DNA from: Chalara sp. BL73
Taxonomy: Eukaryota; Ascomycota; Leotiomycetes; Helotiales
Direction of reading: 5' to 3'
DNA length: 64,000 bases
NCBI GenBank assembly: GCA_918026815.1
Contig: CAKJVC010000153.1
Span: 186,001 to 250,000 of the forward strand
Positions 11,713 through 24,000 of the stretch are shown here, piece after piece. Both the position numbers and the translations under genes were made by a program. Under the pieces are notes generated by a model. That model was not told where the DNA came from. It ran no database searches and saw only the letters and a program-made list of their open reading frames with translations. Position 1 is the stretch's first letter. The number at the start of each line of letters is the position of its first letter.

Positions 11713-12708
11713 TCACAGCTCTTCCTGCCATGGCACTATTATCTCCTCCTCCTGGTCTGCAAAACTTCTCCCATAAGGACCGTAATAGTCCTTGAACACC
11801 CTCTGCAAAAGCTTGTCGCTGATGCTCATATGACCGCCCGACGTCGTCAGGAATCGCAGCGCTCCCTTCTCGTCTAAGGCTTTCAGCCCAATCCAGTCCT
11901 CTTTGTAGAGCTCCCTCTCCTTCAAGGGGGTCACCTCGGTGCCGTTGACCTCGCTGAACCAGCCAGACTCCTTGGGGATCACGGTCACGTCGTCCTCGAA
12001 CAGATACATCACGAACCGCTCTAGCTTCTCCAGGTTCTCTTTGTACGTCTTGTTCTTGAGAATACGTTCGTTATTGATGTCTGCCAGGAAGTTGCTCGAC
12101 TCCAGGTATTGCTCATATTGTAGAGGATCACGGAAGTATTGCGCCGGGACCAGCCGGCTCTGGACAAACGAGGACCAGGTGTTGTAGCGTAAAAGTCCTT
12201 GCGCTCCACGGCAGAGCCAGTCTGTTGTCGCACAGGATTGGAATTCGGAGATACCGTTGTGCTGGCTGCCAAAGGTAACTAGACTTCTTACTGGCGGGAA
12301 GTTGCATCTCTCAATGTAGCCTCTCAAGAACTGACCCCCTTGTGAAAATCCAAGCGCATCGACGGCAGGGGCAGTAGAGAGGATGGGATGAGCCGCGAGA
12401 TCTGCGCATACTTTTTCGAGCTGCGTCGTGACGTTGCCGAAGAAGGTTGCAGAGCGATCAGCATTGGGATCTTCGCTGAGCCGGATCACGTAGACTAGAG
12501 TTCCTGGATTCGTTTCCTCTGCCAGTTGCACTACCTGAGCGATACCGTCTGCTGCATAATTATCTCCCAGTCCATGCCATATAATAAGAGGAAGAGGCGT
12601 ATCATCATCGTCGTCGTCGTTGGAACGAGGAACAGTCGGAAGAAGAATGGCAGCCTGGACGAGGGCGGCAGTGACCAGGAAGCTTAACAGAGCCTGTAGG
12701 CGTGCCAT
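11713..12708 (-). CDS. PPT1: Palmitoyl-protein thioesterase (PPT1 family)
   Basis: Single exon of 331 residues; the ATG at 12708 is chosen because it starts a signal peptide (MARLQALLSFLVTAALVQA). LIIWHGLGDN is the PPT1 oxyanion/start motif, GFSQGGQ carries nucleophile Ser122, and FEDDVTVIPKES with GGHMS supply the likely Asp and His. Family members remove palmitate from Cys of S-acylated proteins during lysosomal/vacuolar breakdown. The run of six Asp after the signal peptide (residues 31-36), encoded by a GAT/GAC tract, is an unusual insertion before the hydrolase fold. Several N-x-S/T sites fit passage through the secretory route. Confidence 0.9.
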   Translation of the reverse strand: MARLQALLSFLVTAALVQAAILLPTVPRSNDDDDDDTPLPLIIWHGLGDNYAADGIAQVVQLAEETNPGTLVYVIRLSEDPNADRSATFFGNVTTQLEKVCADLAAHPILSTAPAVDALGFSQGGQFLRGYIERCNFPPVRSLVTFGSQHNGISEFQSCATTDWLCRGAQGLLRYNTWSSFVQSRLVPAQYFRDPLQYEQYLESSNFLADINNERILKNKTYKENLEKLERFVMYLFEDDVTVIPKESGWFSEVNGTEVTPLKERELYKEDWIGLKALDEKGALRFLTTSGGHMSISDKLLQRVFKDYYGPYGRSFADQEEEIIVPWQEEL

Positions 12709-13433
12709 AATGGCTTCAAGATGTTGAGAGAAACTGATTGATAGAGCGAATTGATAATAAAGGTGAACTAGGTGGTTGGTTGTATTGGATGGACGTTCCA
12801 ACGAGCTTGCGAACAAGCTTTACCTGCTGGTAAGGCAACAGAGATATATGGTTTCGGCGATGGTGGAACAGGAGGAGAGCAGGGGTAGGTAGGGAGTCCA
12901 ATAGCTACGGGAGGGGCTTGAGCATTATACGTTCACCCAGCCAATCACACAAGCAGGATGTTGCACGACAAGCTTAATTCACGTGCCAAGACCAGGCTGC
13001 GATAATGTGTATATCCCTCCAACACTGGAATATGGTATATATATTATATGCATTTGAGGTATCAATATGAAGAGACCGGAACCCTTTCAATGTATAAAGC
13101 AGATCCCTTGTACGGCCGTCAAGTCTTATCTTTATTTGCCCGCAACCAAGGTACGTCTCAAATATATCAGGCTGTGATTGCTGGTCCAGCCTTATATCAC
13201 AGCCTTGTGTCAGGCCCGGTAACTTACTTTTGGCCAATCATTGAAGCTTCCATCATTCGCCCAACACGCATACAAATGGAGCGCTGTCGCCAAGAAGAAT
13301 TTCCTCTGAGAAGAGCATCCACCACAACAAAGCTGCCATACAGCCTGGTCCTGCGAAGTATTACCCAGACCAAGTCGTCGACAGGGACATTTTCAAACCT
13401 GAGCCACCCAAGAAAAGGATTAAGGACCGAATT
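12709..13433. other. Intergenic between divergent thioesterase and cyclin genes
   Basis: Holds the promoters of both genes. In the last 190 bp the frame of the downstream cyclin is open and protein-like (it includes YYPDQVVDRDIFKPEPPKK) but no in-frame ATG exists before 13434; see the findings. Confidence 0.5.
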
Positions 13434-14768
13434 ATGGCTCCCTCTGCAGCTGCCCCTCCCCTTGTTGGCCCAGAATCCACTGTCAAGGTTTCTACCCAGT
13501 ACTATTTCCAACAAGAGATCAACCTCAAAATCACTGCTGTCGGTTGGGATGCGCAGAGAGAGGATCAGTGCAGGATACAAGGCGTACAGCTGCTCCACGA
13601 TATCCGCCACTCTCTTCAATTGTGATGCCACCCTATGCGACATTGGCCTGCAACTGCTGACTCTTCTTAGACCGGCTCAAACTTATACTTGCGCTGCCAC
13701 ATACTATCATCGCTTCCGGCTTGACCATAAAGACGGTGGGGGCGGCATTCAATCCTATCAGTGGCAAGATGCGGCGATTGCAGCCTTGCTCTGTGCATGC
13801 AAGATTGAGGATACCCTAAAAAAGTCTCGCGACATTCTCTGCGCGGTCCACAACTTCAAGTCTACGGATCAACTGAGTCCTGATGACTCGGTAAGTCTAT
13901 TCTTAGGACTGTCCATCTAAACCTCTTTGCTAACCTATCACGACAGAGATTCGATGCTCCTTCTAATCGCATTCTTGGCCTCGAGCGTATGATGTTAGAG
14001 TCATCTAAATTTGACTTCCGGAACAGATCGCCACACAAACATATTGTTAAGATCGCAAAGTACGCGGGCCTGGATAGGGAGGTAGCAAAACTGGCCATGT
14101 CGATCCTAAATGATTCCTACAAGACCTGGGCTCCGTTGAAGCAAACCTCTAGTACTATGGTATTCGCTTGTTTAGAGCTTGCGGCTCGCGTTCTGGACAA
14201 GGATTTGGATAAGATATTTGGCCCCAATGCGCCTAATTACGAGGAATTCACAACTAATCGCCCAGACATCATGGAGACTTTACTAGATATCATTGACCTA
14301 TATACGCACTTTCAGAAATCAACGACTGTTGGCCCGCTCATGGATATCGACTATTTCGTGCAGCTCCGTATTCTATACAACAAAGAGATGTCCGAGAAGG
14401 GCATTGAGCGGTTCAATCACTGTATAGACCCCTCCCTAGCCATAGCGAAGGTCACGCCAAAGACGCCAATCACACCGGCTAGTCCGGCAGAAACGCGTGG
14501 CAATGGAAGTGGCAGCCGCACCAGCGATATGGCAGGGCCAAGTCCGCGAAGCGACCCAGCTCAAAAGAATGCTGGCACCATGCGCTTCATGTTAGACCGA
14601 AATCAGGCTCGCGAAGAGCAGGGTATTGTTGATTCATATCATAAGGAGGAGTACGAGGAGTATGAAATTGAAGTTGACGAGCCTATTCCGCAGAAGCATG
14701 ATAGGTCATTGGGCTATCGAGGCCGTGACAACGGATTTCATGGTGGAGGGCGTGGGCGACGTCGTTGA
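13434..14768 (+). CDS. CTK2-type cyclin (CTD kinase beta subunit)
   Basis: Exons 13434-13621, 13671-13890 and 13947-14768 give 409 residues; introns are 49 and 56 bp with matching phases. The protein begins MAPSAAAPPLVGP and contains the Ctk2-like cyclin box: REDQCRIQGVQLLHDIRHSLQLPAQTY, then YYHRFRL, AAIAALLCACKIEDTLKKSRDIL, and LERMMLESSKFDFRNR. Ctk2 proteins pair with the Ctk1 kinase and a third subunit to phosphorylate Ser2 of the RNA polymerase II C-terminal domain. The C-terminus is low-complexity, with an acidic EEYEEYEIEVDE stretch and an RGRDNG...GGRGRRR end. A cyclin K/L assignment is possible but the LQGVQL and CKIEDTLKK patterns favour Ctk2. The coding frame may extend upstream. 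Confidence 0.8.
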
Positions 14769-15181
14769 TATTTATTTTTGCATATTATTTATACAAACCA
14801 GCATTGCGACAGTATTTGGACTTGCATCAAGAGGCGTTGGGATCTATAAAAAAAATAGGAATGGGCATAGGCACGGTGTTGAAGGACGATACCCGGTTTC
14901 ACATGATGCACAACGCATCGTTTAACATATCAATAGATGATAATTTGCATTAGCCAACAACTGTCTCGCAAATATGCATCTAATTTGTAGCTTATACTGC
15001 TCAAGAGCATTGATAAGAAGAAATCACGGCGCAAATACACAGGACATAGGTTGTTCATCATTGCTATTTGCTCTACGATTGTAACCCATCCGATGGACTT
15101 TGTGGTGGCAGACGTAGCTTTCACCCATATTTTCTGACTCCGGACGCCAAAGATTGTATATAATATGATGACCTAAGCTTA
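14769..15181. other. Convergent 3' intergenic
   Basis: AT-rich 3' flanks of two convergent genes. No coding signal seen. Confidence 0.6.
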
Positions 15182-16544
15182 TCAGCTAGAGACCGCCTTG
15201 TTCTTCTTCTTCTCTTTCTTCTCCTTTGTCTTCGTAGATATAGGTACCTCATCCCCAGCTGGTAGCGCAGCATCCTCTTTCTGCTTCTTCAACAGCGCTT
15301 TCCGCGCTGCAATCTCAGCATCCAGCCTATCATCGTTGCTCTCTGCTAATTTCGTCTTCTTGGCCTTCTTCTCCTTCTTGTTTTCGGCTGCGACCTCATC
15401 CCCTAAGCTGTCGGCCGCGGGAGCCTTCCGCTTCTTTTTCTTGCTTTCTGCATCCCCGTTCTCTAACGCCAGAGTCTCCCCATTCGCTGCCTCGCTCAGA
15501 AGCTTCCTCTTCCGCTTCTTACTAATGTTTGCTTCTTCAATAACCTTCACCTGCTCCTCATCCAGCACATCACCTTCGTCTACCCACAGCTCATCCGCCA
15601 ACCAAATAGGCAACGCCATCGTACTCGCCCCCTTCACGTGTACTCCTCTCACACCCCGCCACTGCTTCGGCACATACTTCTCTATCAGCGCCGTAGCCAC
15701 AGCCTCGATATTCTGCGCGACATGCGCAGGGTCCCAATTGTGATATCCAACCTTGACGGAGGTGCAGGTTGAAGGGCTGAGGTAGACGAGTGTCGCTGCT
15801 AGAGACCGCTGGATCTCGGACGAGATTGCTTTCGCGGTCCCAGCTTGAGGCGTGCCTTTGAGAGGCTTAACACCTGGTCCTACTGGGGCAGCTTTGATTG
15901 TTTTCCCATCCGCATCGCGCTCTCTTGTAGCGGCGAGATTCACAGGAATAGGACGGTGTTTTGTCGTGCCATAGAATGTCTTCCCCAGCACCTTTGGCAA
16001 TTGCGTGATAATTCGGTCATCTGCAAGAATTATATCGTACTCGCTCCTCAGTTTTCGCTGCGCCTCGTAGGTCTTGAACTTTAGCTTTAGCTTACTGAGT
16101 CCGATGACCCTTGCGATGCGTTGTGAGAGCTCAGCGGGAAAAGCGGGAGAGGCAACGATATCCTTATATGTGCGCTGTGGGTCCGCGGTAATGAGGAGGA
16201 TACTGCTGCTTTTGGATGTGTTGATGGGGTGAGGGACCTCAATCTTGCCAGGCTTGAGGCGTTTTGTATCGGTGATGTGCTTTTTGGTTGTGAGGGTTAG
16301 CCAAATTGGAAGCGCATCACTGTTGTCGTCATTGTCATCTAGGAGGTTCCGTTTCGCGCCCTCTTCAGGAGCGGGAGCCTCTTCACCGAGATGCTTGAGG
16401 AGAGAGCGGGATGCGATCTGAATCTATGGGCCTTGTGAGCTTGCGGTCAGCAACAGCTGTCGAAGAACAAACCTGCTCGGAATTCAGCTGATATGGAGAT
16501 CCATTATCGACCCTAGTAGTCAGCGCAGTGGATTTAGGTGCCAT
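15182..16544 (-). CDS. Ribosomal L1-domain nucleolar protein (Utp30/Cic1 type)
   Basis: Two exons (16473-16544 and 15182-16423, intron 49 bp GTTTGT...CATAG) give 437 residues. Residues 25-290 read as an L1 fold: PIWLTLTTKKHI, ILLITADPQRTYKDIV, DIILADDRIITQLPKVLGKTFY, TSVKVGYHNWDPAHVAQNIEAVATALIEKYV, all typical of eukaryotic L1-domain ribosome-biogenesis factors. The C-terminal third is a chain of Lys-rich segments (KKRKRK, KKKKRK, KKEKKAKKTK, KEKKEKKKNK) that should send it to the nucleolus. Relatives act in early 40S/60S pre-ribosomes. I cannot decide between the Utp30 and Cic1 branches. Confidence 0.8.
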
Positions 16545-18385
16545 TGCTGCGATTTGTAGGCGTGCAATGGTTCCTAATGTAGTGAAGAAAGTGGTATCTA
16601 TAAGTCGTAGCTTAAGATCCTTGACTTTGAAATTTCGGTGGTGGAGAACTTTTTTTTTGTTATCACTGATCACGTGCTTTTGATAAGACCTAGTGCTTGG
16701 ATGGAGCGATTGGCTCGCTTGCTATCCTTCCCCCTTTTCTGAGACCCAATTTTCTCACACCCCGTAAACAAATCCTAGCCGGGTTTTATAAAGAGGCGCA
16801 ACATTTCTAGTATAGCAGTGCAATCATACATCATACCAAAAGTATCTCGTATAACGCAGATGTTTACCTGAGACATTTTTACGAGGAGATTGAAATGGTG
16901 ATACTATCAAATCCGAGACTTCGTTTAGGAACCATTCAGCAGATTTGCCACTTGACCCGTACGGGTCAGGCAGCTTTCTTATTTCACCATATATGCTCTT
17001 CTATGGAATTCTGGATGCAAACTATGGCAAATGAATGAAGAACCCCGAGGCCCTGCCTTTCTAAAAGAGGTTCTTTCTTCAGCTATTGGTGAAAATTTTG
17101 AACACAGCTTGTCTAAGTATTTCCAAGATTATGGCTTATCAAAAGCCCCCATTGTTATAGCTGGGATACCCATAGCTTATAGGTTAGATACCTAGAAGAA
17201 GGAAGCTTTACGAAGGTAGATTTGGTGATCTTTAAGTTCTTAAATTAGTCGTTTTGCTGGGATTGAACAGCGTCATGAATGGCAATGGCCTAGACCTCAT
17301 TAAGTTCGTGATAACTTGGGCTGCTTGTGCTAGTGCTGATGGCGCTAAAGCCAAATTGCTAATGGTATGCAAAATTCCGGTTGAATGAATACGTAATGTC
17401 AGCAACCTGTCCCAGAACATCACGTGGTGAAACATCCAATTTTCTACCAAAGGAACCATTTCAGTTTCTTATATCCTCTTTCTTGTTCTATATTACTCTC
17501 TTTATCCCAAAACTTGTAGATAATTAATGAGGTGTGTTTTGCTTCCCGAAAATTTATTCCATGATTATATTGAGTCTGCTGGTGCAGAATAGTGATGTAA
17601 ATCATATTGAATAACAGTATCTGACTTATACAGTTATATTGCTACCTCTCACAGATACACATAATCTGAGAGGCTGGGATTGCAATATTGATATTCGTGA
17701 AGTAGGAAGCACATATCACGACGCGTTATACAATGAATTTCAGCTCATATATAAAATTGAACCAAGCACAACAATTTTGATGATACAAAGTAGCACATAT
17801 TGACTATAAAGATCTCTAAAAAGGATCTTATTTCTTCTCCTCCTGTTGCCATATCACGTGGGTCCTGACAAATACCTAATATTGTAATTGAATGCATTAA
17901 GGATCAGTTCCACAAACATTCCATCTCAGCACAATGACTCAAGAAGCCCTCAGGGCTCCTTTTTGTCGCCTAGATATGACCCCATGAATTCCTCACAGAG
18001 AGATACTTTTTTTTGCATATGCACTACTGGAGTTCGATTTAGAGTAGATAGTAATGCATGAGTCGTTATGTCGTTCTTTGATCAACGATACTCAAAAAGG
18101 CAGCTTCATGGAACGTAAATTCATTACTCGTGTTGTTCTCATAACTCTCAATCATACTCATCATCGTCCCACTCATCAATTCATAAACCATACGCGACGC
18201 CTTGTCAATCCCAATTGTTTCATATTTACCATCATCGTATATATGTTCCTCGACACAAAATGACTCGACGATAAGGAAACCATTGCATTTCCATCTCCTT
18301 TCTCTCAACTCGGCAAGCCCCAGATTAAAACTTTATCTGTACAGGCTCTTCTTAGCGCAAATGCCTCTTATTCTTAGGACACCGC
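16545..18385. other. Intergenic, no gene recognised
   Basis: 1.8 kb with only short frames. Contains a perfect 16-bp palindrome at 16953-16968. An ATG frame of 49 codons from about 16893 overlaps it but has no recognisable features. The 17.5-18.4 kb part is AT-rich. Confidence 0.5.
16953..16968. promoter_or_regulatory. Perfect 16-bp palindrome TGACCCGTACGGGTCA
   Basis: Exact self-complementary sequence with CCCGT/ACGGG half-sites, about 410 bp upstream of the L1-domain gene start. Shape suits binding by a dimeric regulator; which one is unknown. Confidence 0.4.
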
Positions 18386-18700
18386 TTAGTTCTCACTGAA
18401 ACCCTTGGGATCATCCTTCACGACACCAGACATTTGCAATTCCCGTTTCAGGTCCTCCTGGTTATAGCTTTGCTTCCTTTTGAAATCTGGACGCCACGTC
18501 TCTGTTGGACTCTTCAATACCTCACCCACGCTGTTCCTACGTCCATCGGGAATGCTAACCGCTGAAGATGAGGACTTTGCGGCTTCGGCCGCCTGCTGGG
18601 CGGTCACATAGTTCGATGAGCTTGTACGAATGGCCATGCCAGGGCGATCGGGTGCTCTTGGGGTGTTAGAGGGCAGATTGGTCTTCTCTGTGGAGGTCAT
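18386..18700 (-). CDS. Small conserved fungal protein of unknown function
   Basis: Single exon, 104 residues, ATG at 18700 (MTSTEKTNLPSN). Composition is Ser/Pro-rich and hydrophilic, with no signal peptide or membrane segment. The pattern APDRPGMAIRTSSSNYVTAQQA, then VGEVLKSPTETWRPDFKRKQSYNQEDLKRELQM and a C-terminal GFSEN, looks like a small protein I associate with other ascomycetes, but I know no function. The NQEDLKRELQM segment may be helical. The frame is open upstream to 18805, but the later ATG gives the family-like start. Confidence 0.6.
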   Translation of the reverse strand: MTSTEKTNLPSNTPRAPDRPGMAIRTSSSNYVTAQQAAEAAKSSSSAVSIPDGRRNSVGEVLKSPTETWRPDFKRKQSYNQEDLKRELQMSGVVKDDPKGFSEN

Positions 18701-19538
18701 GATGCTGAGAAGAGGAAGCTGTGGTGAAGGTGTATTACAGCTTGTGGTGAGTTTGTTGTGATTGATAGTTGAGAGGCGGACTATAGAGAATGAGCAACCA
18801 TGCATGTCAATGATTTAGCAGTATACCTCGTATGTTACGTGACAAAAGATGAACTGACGGACTATTTTCAAAGCTGTGGTGTTTGAGAGCAACTGGTGGT
18901 TCAAGGAAGTGCAAGTGGTGAGATATTGAGGGACGGAAGTCTTGGCTGGCGTAGCTTAACAGGGGTTTACAGACAGGGATATTCCGCCTACCTACCCCGC
19001 AGTCGGCCGCCTTTCCCGCATTCGCGGGGTAGTTCTGTATCCTGGAAGGTATCACCTCCTTATCAATCACATCACAAAAAGTTCCATATATATCCTTTTC
19101 AGGGTCAACTATAAGACAATCCATTGTGGCTTGCTCTTTGATAGTTGACAGATCCTCTGGGAGTTTACGCTTGCGATACTTTTGCCAACGAATTTGCTCC
19201 ACCATATCACGATATCAAGGATAAATGCAAAGAGCTCTGATTTTGATGCCACAACTCCATAATATCACAAACCTCGGGTAATGGAAGATGGCTAACCCGC
19301 AAAAAATCGCTCTTACATACAATAGACAATTCCCCCACAATAGAGAAAGGAAAGGGATAACGCCGCGCTATGACCTGGAAGCACAATGATGGACAATAGA
19401 AATGGAGTGGTATCGACAGATAAAAAACCACGAGCATCCTCCACGCAATGCAGCAGATTCAAAAAAAAAAAAAAAAGGATCATCACTCTGCAATTCTTAG
19501 TTCTCGTCTCTCCACGCTGATCTCTCATAAATCTCACT
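18701..19538. other. Intergenic upstream of the small protein
   Basis: A 132-codon minus-strand frame (18807-19205) lies here. It has no recognisable motif, and its position just upstream of 18700 suggests it is promoter/leader sequence rather than a gene. A poly-A tract lies at about 19459-19477. Confidence 0.45.
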
Positions 19539-21096
19539 TTATGGGGTTCGGGGCTTCTTCCAGTAGTATTGCTGTGGAGATGTTAGCAAGATATGGATAC
19601 ATTCGGCAAGTTCATCTTACTTTGTGTTGTTTTCTGCAGTTTCGCAGACTTGGCTTGCGCAACCCATCTACGACCGCAGCTCTTCGCTGGGCATCGCTGT
19701 CCTCATCTGGAAGATAGTAGTACTCGCTCTCAAGAGGCTTGCCCGCAGCGTCTTTTCCTTCGCGATGGATCTCTCCAATTGCTCTTGCGCCATTCAGCAA
19801 TCTGCGAAGGTCACCTTTAGTCAGGCCTTTGTTCTCCGGGTAGTCTGAGTTAGCTCCTTTCAAGTCTGCAGGTAGGTTGTTCATGATGACAGAGAGCGGA
19901 GTGGACGAAAGCCGAGAAAATGCGAGCTGATTAACAACGTGATTGATGACTGGAAGCGCCTCTGCCTTCTCTGTGGAATTGGATCGTTCGCTTGAAGATT
20001 CATTTCGTGCCACCTTTGAACGGCCCCGAGCCATATCTGGCGAAGCCATAGTAGTAAATGATGCCATGCGAGCTGAGATATTTGCACCAAAAGGACCAAA
20101 TGAATGGACAATCGGATCATTCTCCTCGTCCGGATTCTCATCCTCCTCGGGTTCACTGAGCTCGCTTGATTGGCTGGTGAAGGAAGAAACTGCAACTGTT
20201 GTTGCCATCGAAACTCCTGCCGCGATCTCTGGCTCATTCTCCGGCTCATCTTCATATACTTGGACGGCAACAGCAGGCTCTGGGCTGGGAGCAAGGCCCA
20301 CAAAGGATACATTTGCATGGCGGACAGGTGTAGGCGATACAGGAGACTCAAGGCGTGTATGACGACGAATTGGGCTGGAGTCAATTGTTTGGCCACGAGT
20401 GTTGATAGCGGACATACGACTGCGAGTCGGAGAACCCTCGGAGTCCCAGGAGGAGTCTGAGAGAGCCTCGAGTGAGTCTCTCTGTGGCCACGCGATCAAG
20501 ACACGCGCGTCCTGCACGTCCAGCATGATCTCTGCCTCCGTCTCTGATGTAAAGCTGTCGCCCTTCGCCAATTCCCATGTACGTCCTTGACTGTGCAGCT
20601 TCAATCCATTCCAGCCAGTACAGACGATCTCCACTTTATTTGACTCAAGAGGCACGGCTGCAGCGATATATCGAGCTTCGACATGAACGCGAGAAATGAG
20701 ACGGTTGGCAGCTAGCTGGTATTGTGTGGAATTGCTGGACCGACCCATGCGCAGAACATCTCCATTCTCCGAGAGTGTGACAGTAGGCAGAGCTGTGAGA
20801 GGGGCTCGCTCCGACATGGAGGACTGGGCTCGATGTATACTTGGTCGAGCGTGGATTTGCGGCGGAGACGATGACAGAATACCTGTGGTGGATGTAGGGA
20901 TTGGAGTGGGATACTTCACTCTTTGAGCCTCGCGTTCGGAAGGAGAAGACTGAGCCTTTCTCTTCGCAGGTCGTGGCAGTGCAGGCGAAGAGGAGAATGG
21001 CTCGAATGCGGGCAGCAACGATGGTGTAGGCTTCTTAGTCGTCGTCGCCGGCCGGGTTGGCTGTGTGTTCATTTTGCTCGGTGAAGAGTCCATCAT
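19539..21096 (-). CDS. FHA-domain protein, TOS4/PLM2-like
   Basis: Two exons (19621-21096 and 19539-19571) give 502 residues. The intron (19572-19620) has GTAAGA...CTAAC...CACAG and the short last exon completes the conserved end CRKQHKQYYWKKPRTP; reading straight through would stop at 19612. A disordered Ser/Pro-rich N-terminus precedes an FHA domain at about residues 105-200 (DVLRMGRSSNSTQYQL, NRLISRVHV, GWNGLKLHSQGRTWEL). Acidic and Ser-rich linkers follow, then a conserved C-terminal helical block (LADLKG-type, GLTKGDLRRLLNGARAIGEIHREGKDA). TOS4-type proteins bind phosphothreonine and act at promoters or chromatin in the G1/S programme and in DNA damage. The start at 21096 or the adjacent ATG at 21093 are equally possible. 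Confidence 0.85.
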
Positions 21097-24000
21097 GATA
21101 GATTAATTAAGTTAGATTTCTGGTTTTGTAGAGCGTAGAGAAAAAGATGACCGTGGTTCACGCGAATATCTGGACCGCGTGCGGCTCCACTGTGTGGACG
21201 CGGAGTAGGTAGAACGCGGCCGAAAATGTTGCTCTAGTTGCGATACGTAGATTGAGTGAATGGAAGACGCAATGATATTAACTGTGCAGCAGAATTGAGA
21301 GTATGGAAAGGAGGGAAAAAGTGATTATGAAAGGTCTTGAACACGGTCTCGGTGGAGGAGTCGGGAAGGTCAGTGTCTCGAAGACCCATAGAAAATGGCT
21401 GATGGAAAGAGGCGCGTTTTGGGTTTAGCGGCTGTGGCCCAGCGCAAGGAATCGCATGGCTGCACAACTTTTGGTGGGATTTTTATGACGTTGAATGTCT
21501 TTCGTTTGGAATTATTTTATGAAGACAATTGATTGTGTTTTCTATCTTGTAACTTGTATCAGTTAAATTGGGCCTCTTTGAGCGAAGCAAAGACGTTCTT
21601 GGATAGAGGATGGAGGGATAGGTAGATTCATTATCGACGGATATATAAATATATATATGTACCACCAGCGTCCAAACAAAAATACCACTATCCTTTTCAA
21701 CTTCGTCGTCGTCCTTCTCTTCACTAATCCCCTTTATGCACAATTCATAAATTCCAAGGCCACTTTAGTCTAATTCTTGCATCCACGGATCCTCCCGAAA
21801 CGTCGTGCAAAACCCAACCTCCCCTCCACCGTCGCGCGGTTCTTACACGCTAATCCTGGCGTGCCTGATTGTCAAAGATTTTACGCGCTGCGACACAATG
21901 GGGGCCTCAGCACTTCAATTATATTGGCCGAGGGCTGCTTGATCGCTTTTTCTCAATTCTTTTCTTTCCGTCTTGCTTAGACTTCCTCCATTTGATTTGC
22001 CCAAGGAAACCCATTACTCGATACATCCACTTTGCCGGTGGAACTGGCTGCAAAAATATGTTTCTGTCAGCCGGTGATGCATTTCCCGCTACATACAGTA
22101 GTAGCAAGCTGCTGAGCGGCGGTGTGACTGTGACGGTGCTGCAAGTGCAGCAGAGAGAAAAAAAACCTGATGACCGTACAGCATGGTAGCGGATACATGT
22201 AGCGGGGATTTGCGAATAGTTTCGTGATGCAGCGGGCGACAATTAATAATGGGGTTTGGGAAGGGTTAAATTTTATATTTGAGCAGTTTCTTCACTTGAG
22301 AGTCAGACTTTCGGTGCATTATTTTCCCAGGCTGGTCAGTGTATCTTCTAGGCTTCTCAGAAGCCCTCCCAGGCTTGTTCGCGTATTTTCCAGGCTTGTC
22401 ACTTTGCCCTTCTAGGCTTGATGGACTATTAGGCGGGGGCGGCGCCATTGATAAATCAGCTTGGCGATGCGGCTTGACATCGATTACATCCTTCGTATGC
22501 ACAACATGCTCCCTTGCTATCCGCCTTAGTGTGTGCAAATATGACCAATACCTTGAGGCTGTATTGTTCGAGAATTAGTGACCGAATCGGGGGAGGTTGA
22601 ACTGCCAGCTCGAACAGGCATAATTCAAGAACCTTTCATCCATTTTTTCCTCACCTTTTTGAAGACCAAAGAATCAATTTGCAGTCTTTTCTCATCAACT
22701 TAGTTTCTCTAGGTGTTTTATACATTTATCTACTGCGGTTGTTTGAGATCGCCTTTTTATGGCATAACACCCGCTTGTGAACGTGTTTTCATGGGAAATA
22801 CAAAAAAGCAAAAAAATAATCCTTAATCTGTACATGATTTTCTTATTTCCCTCTGGCTTTTGCGAAAGTTCCATAAAGCGGCATCTGGACTGAGACAGTT
22901 TCCTTTTAGCCAGCATCGATGTTCTGCCTTCTAGCACAATATGGTTCCCGGACGTAATACTGCTCAGAAATGGTTGGAAATCAATAAATCTCCGAAACTT
23001 GAACATATGGACAGAGAGATTCCATGCGAACGAGTCTAAGAACGCCTCAAAGTTTCAATCTCCCTCCTTCTTGCTTCTCGTATATATATTTCGCAACGAC
23101 TTGAGCAGCTGTATGGGTGCTTGGTCCTTGCGCCTAGATTCAGAATCCGGTCAAGAGCACGAAGAGCCTCGATGTCGTTTATGTTGATGGAAGTCTTCAA
23201 AGTACGCCATCTACCGATACATGTAAGATGTACCGGAACTTCTGGCTTTCAGAATAATGTAAATGGGAGGGGGTTTGTTTACGTATTTTATCAACAGACA
23301 AAATGACTCCTGAACCCTCTATGGTCTTCTGCATCTTGTTTTCGGACCCGCGTCTATGTCGTTCTAATAAACCGTCATTTGAGAAGGTTCCCAGAAGCTC
23401 TTGATTGCTTCTTGTTGTATGTAACACAAGTCAGTCTATCGGGCCTTGTGCTTCCAACCATCGGGTGGTTGGTGGCTGTGCTAAAATAAGGATAAGTTAA
23501 ACGCCAAGCCATTAGTTTGGTATTCCGAGCCCAAACATTCAATTCGTTTTCGAGCATATTTCTTGTGTTACACAAGCTTCGGAAAGGTGGCTCCATCTAC
23601 TGCACGCTCCTGCTTAGGTGGCGCAGAGGCAAATGGAGGCGTATAGAACAGCATCTTCGACTGATGGGACGCAATGAGCCACTCTTTGAGCCGCAGTCAT
23701 GCTGACCTTGTGCCGTTATTCCGACCACCTCTCACCACTTCCTAAAGCTGCCAGTCAAATTAAAAGGCCAAAAACAATATTAAGTTCTTTCCTGCAAAAT
23801 GGACTGGTCGCAAGATTATCGACCTTCCGTAGGCCCAAATTCGATGCTGTTGTCATTCATATGTGGCAGAAACTCAGATACCAAATTGCTACAATGGTCC
23901 TTCAGCGCCGTTATCATGGAACTTAATCCTCTCCACAAGTAAATACTATGAGCGCTGGCTCTGAAGCAATGCTTATCTACAGGCAGCTCTGGATTGCTAT

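Noticed and set aside
13224..13643. 139-codon minus frame
   Set aside because: Antisense of the cyclin's first exon and leader; no recognisable protein.
15198..15743. 181-codon Phe/Ser-rich plus frame
   Set aside because: Antisense of the Lys-rich tail of the L1-domain gene.
18807..19205. 132-codon minus frame beginning with ATG
   Set aside because: No motif or family resemblance, and it lies directly in the upstream region of the small conserved gene.
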